Origin: Rhizorhabdus dicambivorans
GTDB lineage: Bacteria; Pseudomonadota; Alphaproteobacteria; Sphingomonadales; Sphingomonadaceae
NCBI RefSeq assembly: GCF_002355275.1
Contig: NZ_CP023449.1
Location: forward strand, 2,644,001 to 2,708,000
Reading direction: 5' to 3'
DNA: 64,000 nt
Shown: piece by piece, positions 1 through 7,791 of the stretch
Layout: each line of letters begins with the position of its first letter
How positions within the stretch are numbered: the stretch's first letter is position 1
Notes under the pieces: model-generated
The model's database searches: none
What the model saw: the letters and a program-made list of their open reading frames with translations, nothing else
Told to the model about the DNA's origin: nothing
Translations under genes and position numbers: made by a program

Positions 1-47
1 TGCGCCACCGTATCGCCCTTGATCGCTAAAATGGGCTTCCCCGTCAT
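1..47 (-). CDS. Start of an unidentified gene, partial
   Basis: An ATG at 47 on the minus strand opens a frame that stays open to the window edge (first residues MTGKPILAIKGDTVA). A strong ribosome binding site (AGGAG followed by GCG) sits just upstream, which is the main reason to believe it. Only 15 codons are visible, so no family can be named. It is divergent from the FecI-type sigma factor, and the two share the roughly 135-base region between them. Confidence 0.45.
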   Translation of the reverse strand, partial: MTGKPILAIKGDTVA

Positions 48-184
48 CGCCTCCTGTCTTCAAAATCAGGATCGAAGGCGTCCAGAAATCTAGGGGCTGC
101 TTATCTTCCGCGTCGGAAAGATAATCGCGTTACCCATTTCGCAAGGAGAATTGTCTCCTCTCTTCGGTCAACTATAACGCGAGG

Positions 185-772
185 ATGTTCGACGGACAGA
201 TGGTCGACGATGCCGCTCTTAACGCATGGTTCAAACGAGAGGTGCTCCCGCTCGAGCGGGCGCTGACGGCCTATGTGCGCAGAAATTGGAGGGTGGCGGA
301 AGACGTGTTCGAATTGCGGCAGGACATATATGAACATGCGCTCGTAGGCGCGCGGCGCGAGCTGCCGGTCAATACGCGCGCCTATATGTACACGCTCGCG
401 CGCAATCACCTGATCAACCAGGCCAAGCGGTCTCGAATCGTGTCCTTCGAGATCATCGCGGACCTCGACCACGAGACACCCAATTTCGACATGTTCGAGG
501 CCGACCGCGCAATGACCGCGCGCGACGAGCTTCGCCACGCCATAGCCGGGATCGACAAGCTGCCGCCGCGGTGCCGCGAGGTCGTGCGGCTGCGGAAGCT
601 GAACGGTCTGTCGACGCAGGAAGCCGCAGAAGCGCTCGGCGTCTCGACCGAGACCATTCGCCAGCAGCTCAAACACGGGATGAAAGCACTGATCGACCAC
701 ATGGTCGGGGGCAGCGGCAAGATCGTTCGACCACGGTTCAGCAGGCGTTCGGCACAGGAGATGCAGCCATGA
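185..772 (+). CDS. FecI-type ECF sigma factor
   Basis: A 195-aa extracytoplasmic-function RNA polymerase sigma factor. Region 2 lies at about residues 20-90 (RNWRVAEDVFELRQDIYEHA, then NTRAYMYTLARNHLINQAKR). Region 4 lies at about 115-170 (LPPRCREVVRLRKLNGLSTQ followed by the helix-turn-helix EAAEALGVSTETIRQQLKHG). The gene overlaps the following fecR by four bases (ATGA), the usual FecI-FecR coupling, and a TonB receptor with an N-terminal signalling domain follows. By family knowledge it should drive transcription of the receptor when the receptor signals through FecR. The ATG at 185 has GCGAGG immediately upstream; an in-frame ATG at 200 is an alternative start. Confidence 0.92.
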   Translation: MFDGQMVDDAALNAWFKREVLPLERALTAYVRRNWRVAEDVFELRQDIYEHALVGARRELPVNTRAYMYTLARNHLINQAKRSRIVSFEIIADLDHETPNFDMFEADRAMTARDELRHAIAGIDKLPPRCREVVRLRKLNGLSTQEAAEALGVSTETIRQQLKHGMKALIDHMVGGSGKIVRPRFSRRSAQEMQP

Positions 773-1734
773 GCCGACACCGCGCGATTGAGGACAAGGC
801 GATCGATTGGCTGATCCGCAAGGACGAGCCGGACTGGTCGGAGGGCGACCAAGCTGAGCTGGACGCCTGGATCGGGGAGTCCATGGCCAACCGAGCAGCC
901 TATCTGCGCGCCGAGTATGGCTGGGCGGAGGCCGAGCGGGTGAAGTCGCTCGGTGACTGGGGCAAGCCTGACTCCAGCAGCAGCCGTCAGCCCATGGGCA
1001 GGTGGTGGTTGGGAGCGATTGCGGCGAGCATCCTCGCTGTGGTTGGAATCGGCACTTATTCATTCGCGCCCCAATTGGCCGATCAGCCGCAGTTGCGGGA
1101 GGCGCGCTTTGACACGCCGGTGGGCGGGCGCAAGGTCATCAATCTCTCGGACGGCAGCAAGATCGATCTCAACACCCAGTCGGTGGTCCGCACCGCGGTT
1201 CACGACAAAAGGCGCGCTGTCTGGTTGGACTCGGGCGAGGCCTATTTCGAGGTTGCGCACCGTAAGGGCGAGCCGTTCGTGGTTTATGCGGGCGAGCAGA
1301 CAATCACTGTGCTTGGCACCAAGTTCTCGGTGCGGCGCGACCAGGATCGGGTGACGGTGAACGTCATCGAGGGCCGTGTGCGGATCGATGACGGCCATAA
1401 CCGCTACACCAACGGGGCGATCATCACTGCCGGCGACACGGCAATTGCTCGCGGCGACTCGACGCTGATTGCAGCCAAGTCCGAAGAGCGTGTCGAGAAC
1501 GCGCTTGCCTGGCGCGACGGCAAGCTGACCTTCAATCTGGTCCCGCTCTCGGAAGCCGCGGCCGAGTTCAACCGCTACAATCGCACCCAGCTGATCATCG
1601 ATCCGTCGGCGGCGGACATCCCGATCGGCGGCATTTTCCAGGCTTCCAATGTCGGCGCGTTCGCGCGGCTGCTGCACGATGCGTACGGGCTCAAATTTGA
1701 ACAGGATGACGATCGCATCACGATTTCAAGCTGA
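769..1734 (+). CDS. FecR-family anti-sigma factor
   Basis: A 321-aa inner-membrane sigma regulator. The N-terminal DUF4880-like helical region (AIDWLIRKDEPDWSEGDQAE, residues about 8-60) should bind the sigma factor. One membrane segment follows at about residues 80-100 (WWLGAIAASILAVVGIGTYS). The periplasmic FecR domain lies at about 115-215 (DTPVGGRKVINLSDGSKIDL is typical). The C-terminal DUF4974-like domain is at about 245-315. The chosen ATG overlaps the stop of the sigma gene; the frame extends upstream to 571, but that part lies over the sigma gene and is not like FecR. Its likely partner is the STN domain of the next gene product. Confidence 0.92.
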   Translation: MSRHRAIEDKAIDWLIRKDEPDWSEGDQAELDAWIGESMANRAAYLRAEYGWAEAERVKSLGDWGKPDSSSSRQPMGRWWLGAIAASILAVVGIGTYSFAPQLADQPQLREARFDTPVGGRKVINLSDGSKIDLNTQSVVRTAVHDKRRAVWLDSGEAYFEVAHRKGEPFVVYAGEQTITVLGTKFSVRRDQDRVTVNVIEGRVRIDDGHNRYTNGAIITAGDTAIARGDSTLIAAKSEERVENALAWRDGKLTFNLVPLSEAAAEFNRYNRTQLIIDPSAADIPIGGIFQASNVGAFARLLHDAYGLKFEQDDDRITISS

Positions 1735-1812
1735 CGATGTTACCCTTTTGGGACGCTCGATTGTCGGGTGCGAGTGGGGCTGAAAAATCTGCCCGGTCCA
1801 AAAGGGGGGAAT

Positions 1813-4395
1813 ATGATCCGCACACTCGCCGCGGCAATCGCGACCAGCAGCATCGTAGCGCTCGCCGCGCCGACGGCCGCGCAGACGCGGGAGTTCAACG
1901 TGCCCGCAGGTCCGCTCAAGGCGGCGCTGGATATGTTCGCGCGTCAGTCTGGGCGTCAGGTGATATACCGCGCCGAAGTCCAATCCGCTCGCTCGCCGGG
2001 CGTGCGCGGTGTCCGAACCGCAGAGCAGGCGTTGGACGCAATTCTCGCGGGCACCGGTTTCACCGTCAGGCAAGACAGCAGTGGTGCTCTGGCGATCGTG
2101 AAGGCGGGAAACGGCGAAACCGTTAGTGCCGTGGCGTCGTCGAAGGCTCCGGCAATCGAAGGCGAAGTGAGCACGGACATCGTCGTGACCGCCCAGCGGC
2201 GCGAGCAGGCTGTCATCGACGTGCCGGTCTCGGTGAGCGTGGTATCCGCCAAGCAGGTGGAAAACCTCAACCTGTCGACCTTCACGTCGGTTACCCAGCA
2301 GACGCCGAACTTCAACATCACCTACAGGCTCGGCGGCAATTCGGCGCCCGATTTGAACATCCGTGGCATTCGTGGCGAAGGATCCGCTTCGCGCGTCAAC
2401 GAGAGCTCGGTCGCCGTCTATGTTGACGAGGTCTATCTTGGCGACGAGAGCAGCCTGTCGGGTCAGATCTTCGATGTGCAGCGGGTCGAAGTGCTGCGTG
2501 GCCCGCAGGGCACGCTGTTCGGCCGCAACACCACCGGCGGTCTCGTGCACTTCGTCTCGGCAGCGCCGACCGCTGAGTTCACCGGCAAAGCCAGCGTTCT
2601 CTATGGCTCGGATGACTGGGTGAACGTCAACGGCGTGGTCAGCGGCGGCTTCGGCGAAAAGGTTCGCACCCGGCTCGCCGGTCAGTTCGAGCGGCACGAC
2701 GGCCACTTCACCAACCGTGCAACCCTGCCCGGCGCCCCGAAGAAGCTGGCGGCGAAGAAGGTGTGGAGCCTCCGCAGCACGACCGACTTCGATATCGGCG
2801 AGGCCTCGACGTTCCGGTTCCAGGTGACCCAGTCCCAGACCGATTCCGAATCCACACCTCCCTTTGGTCTGGGAGTATGGCGGGACGCCTCACGGGCGCG
2901 CTGCTCGCGGGCGGAAATACTCGCCGCGCAATGCGTTGATGCCGTCGTTCTCAGCGGGCAACCTCGGCAGGTCAAGCCGCACTCCGGCGACGCGATCACC
3001 GAAGCGTCCCGCGATGAACTGGCAATCAAGCAAAACCTGACCTCGCTCACCGGCAAGTTCGAGACGGATCTGGGCTGGGCGTCCGTAGTCAACATCGCCA
3101 ACTACACGGACTTCAAATCACGGACTGGTGTTGACGCGGATCAATCGTCGACACCCAGCGGCCTGCAGGGCTCCAACTTCATCGCAGTGTTTCGCAATCG
3201 CTCCCATCAATTCAGCGACGAGTTGCGTATCCAGGGTACGACCGATAGGCTGAATTGGGTCGGCGGGCTTTTTTACTATGAGGACAGCAAGAAAAACAAC
3301 ATTCTTACCGTTCTCCGTTCCAATGCGCGTGTGAACCTCCTGCAGATCGGATCCAATGTCCGCGTTGATACCACATCCGGTGCGGTGTTCGGGCAGGCCG
3401 ATTGGGAGTTCGTCGATCGGTGGACGCTTTCAGCCGGAGCGCGTTATACGATCGAGAACCGGGAGCTGAAGGAGGCCAAGGTCGGCGCGAACGACATCCT
3501 GGCGCGCATCAAGGCTCGGCCCGATCTTTATGCTGATCCCGATCCGGTAACGAAGGACGTGACTGGGCGGGTGAGCCTGACCTGGGAGCCGACCACCGAT
3601 AACAGTCTCTACGCCAGCTACTCACGCGGTGCTAAGAGCGTCGCCTATAACGCATTCTATCTCGACACCAGCGCCGCTGGCATCGCAGCCAACGCCAACC
3701 TGACCGGCCCGGTGGGCCAGGAGCATCTCAATGCCTTCGAGATCGGCAGCAAGAACCGGTTCTTTGACCGGACGTTGATGCTCAACCTCGCGGCCTTCTA
3801 TTATCTTTTCGACGGCAAGCAGGAAGTGCTGAGTGCCGTGGACCTGAGCACCGGAGTGCCGCTCGCTTCGACCCGCTTCCTGAATGTCGGCACAGCCGAG
3901 ATTTACGGCGCGGAAGCCGAACTGAATTATACGCCGAACGAGCGCTGGAATTTCAGCCTGTCGGGCGGTCTTCTGCATAGTGAAATTACAAAGTCGCCGC
4001 TTATCATCAGCAGTCCGAACCTGGGCATTATGCCGCTGCAGGGGAAGCCGCTTCCGCAGACGCCGAAGTGGAATGTGAACGCCACACTTGCGCACCATAT
4101 TCCGGTCGACCAAGTCGGCGTCTTCACGCTTCAGGCCGAAGGGCGGGCGCAGGCGAAGCAGAACTTCGTTCTGACCGACGACCCCTTGGTGGACGTACCC
4201 TCCTACGGCGTCGTCAACTTCCGCATCATGTGGAAGTCGGAAGACGAGAAGTATAACGCGCAGGCATTCGTGACCAATGCCTTCAAAAAGGACTACTTCG
4301 CCCGATTGATCGAAACCACTATAGCGGCGGGCTCGCTGGTCGCGCAACTGGGCGAACCCCGTCTGTGGGGCGTCAAGTTCGGCGTCTCGTTCTGA
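1813..4395 (+). CDS. TonB-dependent receptor with STN signalling domain
   Basis: An 860-aa outer-membrane receptor. Residues 1-20 form a signal peptide ending near TAAQT. A secretin/TonB short N-terminal (STN) domain occupies about 24-78 (FNVPAGPLKAALDMFARQSG), which is the part that contacts FecR. A TonB box (DIVVTAQR) lies near residue 122, the plug at about 130-260 (VEVLRGPQGTLFGRNTTGG), then the beta-barrel ending in the aromatic-rich terminus VKFGVSF. I chose ATG 1813 because AAGGGGGG sits just upstream and a clean signal peptide follows; an upstream GTG at 1768 would spoil it. With the two preceding genes it forms a cell-surface signalling triad. The substrate cannot be read from the sequence; siderophores are usual, but sphingomonads also use such receptors for other ligands. 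Confidence 0.93.
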   Translation: MIRTLAAAIATSSIVALAAPTAAQTREFNVPAGPLKAALDMFARQSGRQVIYRAEVQSARSPGVRGVRTAEQALDAILAGTGFTVRQDSSGALAIVKAGNGETVSAVASSKAPAIEGEVSTDIVVTAQRREQAVIDVPVSVSVVSAKQVENLNLSTFTSVTQQTPNFNITYRLGGNSAPDLNIRGIRGEGSASRVNESSVAVYVDEVYLGDESSLSGQIFDVQRVEVLRGPQGTLFGRNTTGGLVHFVSAAPTAEFTGKASVLYGSDDWVNVNGVVSGGFGEKVRTRLAGQFERHDGHFTNRATLPGAPKKLAAKKVWSLRSTTDFDIGEASTFRFQVTQSQTDSESTPPFGLGVWRDASRARCSRAEILAAQCVDAVVLSGQPRQVKPHSGDAITEASRDELAIKQNLTSLTGKFETDLGWASVVNIANYTDFKSRTGVDADQSSTPSGLQGSNFIAVFRNRSHQFSDELRIQGTTDRLNWVGGLFYYEDSKKNNILTVLRSNARVNLLQIGSNVRVDTTSGAVFGQADWEFVDRWTLSAGARYTIENRELKEAKVGANDILARIKARPDLYADPDPVTKDVTGRVSLTWEPTTDNSLYASYSRGAKSVAYNAFYLDTSAAGIAANANLTGPVGQEHLNAFEIGSKNRFFDRTLMLNLAAFYYLFDGKQEVLSAVDLSTGVPLASTRFLNVGTAEIYGAEAELNYTPNERWNFSLSGGLLHSEITKSPLIISSPNLGIMPLQGKPLPQTPKWNVNATLAHHIPVDQVGVFTLQAEGRAQAKQNFVLTDDPLVDVPSYGVVNFRIMWKSEDEKYNAQAFVTNAFKKDYFARLIETTIAAGSLVAQLGEPRLWGVKFGVSF

Positions 4396-4411
4396 TCGTG
4401 CATTGAGTCTT

Positions 4412-4452
4412 CAACCCTTTATCGTTCCTATACTTTGCACGACAAAGGGTTG
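4412..4452. repeat. Inverted repeat downstream of the TonB receptor
   Basis: A perfect 9-base inverted repeat, CAACCCTTT (4412-4420) and AAAGGGTTG (4444-4452), with a 23-base spacer. It has no T-run, so it is not a clear intrinsic terminator. It could be an operator or a weak transcript end in the 320-base gap before the MFS gene. Nothing else is evident in that gap. Confidence 0.4.
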
Positions 4453-4718
4453 ACCTGCAGTCCCGATGCTTTGACCTGATGGCGTCGACCGTGCCTGCAC
4501 CAGGCTGGCGTGCCAGAATGCGGACATTGGCGGCACGAAAGATGTCCCGGCAAGTCAAATTCACGACGCACGAGGGAGGATTATCATGCTGGTACCTGAT
4601 TATCCCAATGCTCTGGCTGGCCGAATTGCATTGCTGAAGGCGCACCGCCGTTGCGTGGCTCTGACAGGTCCTTACCGGCCGCTCCTTGCCGCTCTCTCCT
4701 CGCGAAGGATTCGATAGA

Positions 4719-6005
4719 GTGACGATCGATACGTCCGCCAGGTCGCACAGCGCTGTCTATGGCTGGTATGTCGTGGCAGTGCTGATGTTCTGTCAGACGC
4801 TCGCCTCGCTCGACGCCAAACTGCCCTTCATTCTCGTGGAATCGATCAAGCACGACCTGAGCTTGAGCGACACCCAGATCGGCTTGATCACCGGGCCGGC
4901 ATTTTCCCTCACCTATGCAATCGCCGCGATACCGATTGCGAAATTTTCGGATCGCGGCGTGCGCGTCCACATCATCTCTGGCGCGATCGTGCTATGGAGC
5001 GCGCTAACCGCGCTCGGTGGTTTCGCTCTGGGCATTATGACGCTGGTGTTGAGCCGCACCGGCGTCGCTATTGGCGAGGCGGCTCTCTTGCCAGCCTCTC
5101 ACTCGATCATCGCCGATTACACTGACAAGGCATCACGACCGAAGGCCATTGCCATCTATTCGCTGGGGCTCGCGATCGGCGCCTTCCTCGCGCTTTCTCT
5201 TGGTGGCTATCTGAACGATCGGTTCGGATGGCGCGCGACTTTGTTCATCATAGGCGCTAGCGGCCTGGCAATTTCGCTGCTTGTGTTCATTACCGTGCGC
5301 GAGCCCAAGCGTGACTGGACGACCGGCGCACGGGAATCCCCTAAGGGCGACATTCTCAGTCTCTTCCGCAACAAACCGGTCCGCAACCTGATTTTGGGCG
5401 GTACCTTGGTGGGAATCGGTGCAGGTGCTTTGAGCGGCTGGGCGCCTGCCTATATCATGCGGACTTTCCACCTCACTGCGACGGAAACCGGTGCAACCTA
5501 CGGAGCAATAGCCGGAGCGGTCGGTGTAATAGGCATATTGTGCGGGGGGTTCGTCGCTGGGTGGTTCGCGCAACGTGCCCCTCGCAACACCTTCTATCTA
5601 CTGGCTATTTGCCTCCTCGTCGCCATGGTCGCACAGATGGGCTCGCTACTGACGGGCAGCTATGGGCTTTTTATAGTCCTATCGGCAGTCAGTACCCTAT
5701 TGTTGGCATCCTATATCGCTCCCACCTACGCCACCGTCCAGACACTCGTCGATCCAGGTGCACGGAGTTTCGCCGCCGCTGTCACGCTCTTTTCCATAAA
5801 TGGCGTAGGATTCGCCGCGGGCGCCTTCTTCTGCGGTTGGTTAAGTGATTTACTTCGTCCTCACTACGGCACGAATTCCTTGAAGATCGCTCTCCTGATC
5901 CTGTCGGTTTTCTTATTCTGGAGTGCCGTACACTATATCCTCGTCGGACGTCATTTGCCGGATACAGTGGAGCAGAGCCGGCGAGATGGGTGCAGATATG
6001 TTTGA
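4719..6005 (+). CDS. MFS transporter (spinster-like)
   Basis: A 428-aa major facilitator with about 12 membrane segments. It opens with YGWYVVAVLMFCQTLASLDA and has the MFS loop 2-3 signature as AIPIAKFSDRGVRVH. The central cytoplasmic loop (TVREPKRDWTTGARESPKGD) separates the two six-helix halves. Family resemblance is to the spinster-like MFS proteins often paired with TonB receptors in sphingomonads. I prefer GTG 4719 because GAAGGA lies nine bases upstream; TTG 4686 would add 11 residues without a good binding site. The substrate is unknown; its position suggests inner-membrane passage of whatever the TonB receptor brings in. Confidence 0.8.
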   Translation: MTIDTSARSHSAVYGWYVVAVLMFCQTLASLDAKLPFILVESIKHDLSLSDTQIGLITGPAFSLTYAIAAIPIAKFSDRGVRVHIISGAIVLWSALTALGGFALGIMTLVLSRTGVAIGEAALLPASHSIIADYTDKASRPKAIAIYSLGLAIGAFLALSLGGYLNDRFGWRATLFIIGASGLAISLLVFITVREPKRDWTTGARESPKGDILSLFRNKPVRNLILGGTLVGIGAGALSGWAPAYIMRTFHLTATETGATYGAIAGAVGVIGILCGGFVAGWFAQRAPRNTFYLLAICLLVAMVAQMGSLLTGSYGLFIVLSAVSTLLLASYIAPTYATVQTLVDPGARSFAAAVTLFSINGVGFAAGAFFCGWLSDLLRPHYGTNSLKIALLILSVFLFWSAVHYILVGRHLPDTVEQSRRDGCRYV

Positions 6006-6168
6006 CATTATCGGGAGCGGCATTGCCGGGCTTTTGGTCGCGGCAAGGTTGGCCTCACAACTCGGCGTTGAGCCGCAGCGCGATCATCTTCCATTACGGC
6101 TTCGCAAGCCGGATCATATGAAGTTTTACTGCCGCGATCCAAGAATCTTTCAAGAAAGTATTACATAA
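5998..6168 (+). pseudogene. Truncated FAD-binding protein, N-terminal remnant
   Basis: The first 22 codons read MFDIIGSGIAGLLVAARLAS, a dinucleotide-binding beta-alpha-beta start (GxGxAG) of an FAD-dependent enzyme. The similarity stops at about residue 25; the remaining 30 codons are unlike any flavoprotein, and the frame ends at 6168. Its start overlaps the end of the MFS gene, so it was probably the next gene of that operon before a deletion. The exact flavoprotein family cannot be decided from so short a piece. Confidence 0.45.
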
Positions 6169-6297
6169 ACCAAATCACTCTCAACTAAAAATGTTGGAAT
6201 ACGCGAATTAACCATAATATATTTTCATTATTCATTCACGAACCCATATTTGTCCATAAAATGGTCAAATAGTTTACAGCATAGGAGGACCAGCATT
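6169..6297 (+). promoter_or_regulatory. AT-rich upstream region of the SnoaL-like gene
   Basis: This 129-base stretch is far richer in A and T than its surroundings (for example CCATAATATATTTTC near 6210) and ends in a strong ribosome binding site, AGGAGG at 6283-6288, nine bases before the ATG. It is the probable promoter region of the next gene. The abrupt base-composition change marks a junction with the truncated flavoprotein gene. Confidence 0.45.
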
Positions 6298-6711
6298 ATG
6301 AATAACGTCGAGACTACTCTCGCCTTTGTCGCGGCCTATAATGACGCGGACGTCGAGCGCATGAACTCCCTGATGACCGAGGACGGCGAGGTGCTGATGC
6401 CGGCGATCGGCGTCAACAAGGTGCGTTGGCAGCCGTCGGGCCCGGCCTCGGAGATGGCCAGGGACCGCACGATCGAGGTGCGTCGGATCTTCACCGGCGA
6501 CGACGTGGTCGCCTTCGAGTTCCTGTGGCACGCCATCAGCAAGGGCGGCCCTGGCCTCGCCCCAGTCGGCGAGCGGGTCACGATGGAGAATTGCATCGTC
6601 CTCAGCTTCCGCGACGGGCTCATCCGCCGGTATTGCGAGTACATCGGCCGGCACACCGGCATGGACCTTCTCACCATAGCCAGCCGGCTGGCCGGGGCCA
6701 CCAGCGCCTAA
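6298..6711 (+). CDS. SnoaL-like / NTF2-fold protein
   Basis: A 137-aa protein of the SnoaL/limonene-epoxide-hydrolase-like cone fold. It opens with a helix (TLAFVAAYNDADVERMNSLM) followed by the characteristic EDGEVLMPAI strand, with further strands at FTGDDVVAFEFLWHAIS and NCIVLSFRDGLIRRYCEYIG. Such proteins act as small isomerases, hydrolases or ligand-binding proteins; which one cannot be said here. The start is well supported by AGGAGG at the right distance. It stands alone between a broken flavoprotein gene and integrase debris, so its original partners appear to have been lost. Confidence 0.7.
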   Translation: MNNVETTLAFVAAYNDADVERMNSLMTEDGEVLMPAIGVNKVRWQPSGPASEMARDRTIEVRRIFTGDDVVAFEFLWHAISKGGPGLAPVGERVTMENCIVLSFRDGLIRRYCEYIGRHTGMDLLTIASRLAGATSA

Positions 6712-6740
6712 AGAGCCTCTGCCGCCATTACGCCTTTCAG

Positions 6741-6920
6741 TCAGAATCGCCCGCCCCAGTCAGCACGAATCCGCTCGGCCATTTTCCAGTCGAGCGATTG
6801 ATCGAGCATCGCGTTGAAATCGTCGGAGACTGCCATCGAAACATTGGCGCCTTGCTGAACACGCGTTTCAAGATCGGGCGACGAGAAACGATCGCCGACG
6901 AAGCATCCAGCCAGGATTGG
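6741..6920 (-). pseudogene. Minus-strand coding remnant, unidentified
   Basis: Reading leftwards, an open frame of about 55 codons ends at a stop at 6741-6743 with a protein-like terminus (SLDWKMAERIRADWGGRF). No start codon precedes it, and its upstream end coincides with the edge of the decayed integrase, so it is probably the last third of a gene cut by that insertion. I do not recognise the family. Confidence 0.3.
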
Positions 6921-6925
6921 CGGCC

Positions 6926-7391
6926 AAGAAGTCCTATCGGAATGAGCGCGAAGTGGTTTTGTTTGCGCTGGCCACCGGCGTCCCGCAGGGTATGTCCTCG
7001 ATCTTACCTGGGATCGCGTTTAGCTGCACCGACGCACGGCGATAATCGAGCACGGCGATACGAGGAATGGCGGGGCCCTTGGCGTGCCGCTGAACGATAT
7101 CGCGATGGCCGCTCTCGAACGGCTTCAGGGCAAGCATGAGACGAGCGTGTTCGCCTTCCGGGGCAATCCGCTCCGCTCGGCGAATATGCGGGCGTGGCGC
7201 AAGGCGTTGAATCGGTCAGGGATAACCGATTTCCGCTGGCATGATTTGCGTCCCGCCTGGGCGAGTTGGCTCCGGTGAAATGATGTTCCACTTGGGTGCT
7301 TCAGGAGCTGGGGAGGCTGGAAATCCGAATCGACGGTGCGCCGCTACGCGCATCTATCGGTGAGGCATCTCCAGCCGTATGCCGACAGCTG
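6926..7391 (+). pseudogene. Decayed tyrosine integrase, C-terminal half
   Basis: Pieces of a phage-type tyrosine recombinase can be read in order in shifting frames. First comes NEREVVLFALATG, then after a frameshift DLTWDRV followed by an in-frame TAG. Then GVPLNDIAMAALERLQGKHE and further on FRWHDLRPAWASWLR (the HxxR box, with the usual His-Thr after it changed to Pro-Ala). After a stop and another frameshift come GWKSESTVRRYAHLSVRHLQ and PYADS with the catalytic tyrosine. At least three disabling changes are present and the N-terminal half is missing. It is unrelated in detail to the intact integrase at 7792, so it records an earlier integration at the same place. Confidence 0.75.
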
Positions 7392-7529
7392 ACCGTTGCG
7401 TCGCTACCCGGAATGACCGGAGAGGCGCCGCGGTCGGAGAGACCATGTCACAAAATCAGCTAAGTCCGGCAAGGACAGGCTGATTTTGGCGTCGCACGAT
7501 AGTAGATTGTTGATTTAATTGAGGGAAAT

Positions 7530-7577
7530 GGTGGACGCACTAGGGCTCGAACCTAGGACCCGCTGATTAAGAGTCAT
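7530..7577 (-). other. tRNA-Lys(CTT) 3' fragment, probable attachment site
   Basis: On the minus strand this stretch reads from the anticodon arm (TGACTCTTAATCA, anticodon CTT) through the variable loop and T arm (GGTTCGAGCC) to the acceptor end and CCA. It matches the 3' 48 bases of a bacterial tRNA-Lys. The bases that should form the 5' half (7578 onward) are not tRNA-like, so the gene is incomplete. This is the classic product of integration into a tRNA 3' end. Because the CCA end points left and foreign sequence replaces the 5' side on the right, the inserted element should lie to the right, where an intact integrase begins 215 bases away. Confidence 0.8.
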
Positions 7578-7791
7578 TTTTAGCGACGGTCTGGTATCAT
7601 CCATCGCCGTCCACCAGCGTCCCGCAGTTCCATTGTAAGGCAATGATAGGCAAGGAGTTTGTCAGAAGGTCCATTCCCACTACGTCCGCGATGGTGTAGG
7701 TTCGATCACCTCCGGTCGGGGCTCTGGTGGAGCCTATACGGAGCCTAATTTCAGCTTCCGAACGACGTCGAGATGGTCTGGAGACTGGGGA

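Noticed and set aside
7530-7605. A complete tRNA gene on the minus strand
   Set aside because: Only the 3' 48 bases are tRNA-like; no D arm or matching 5' acceptor strand is present.
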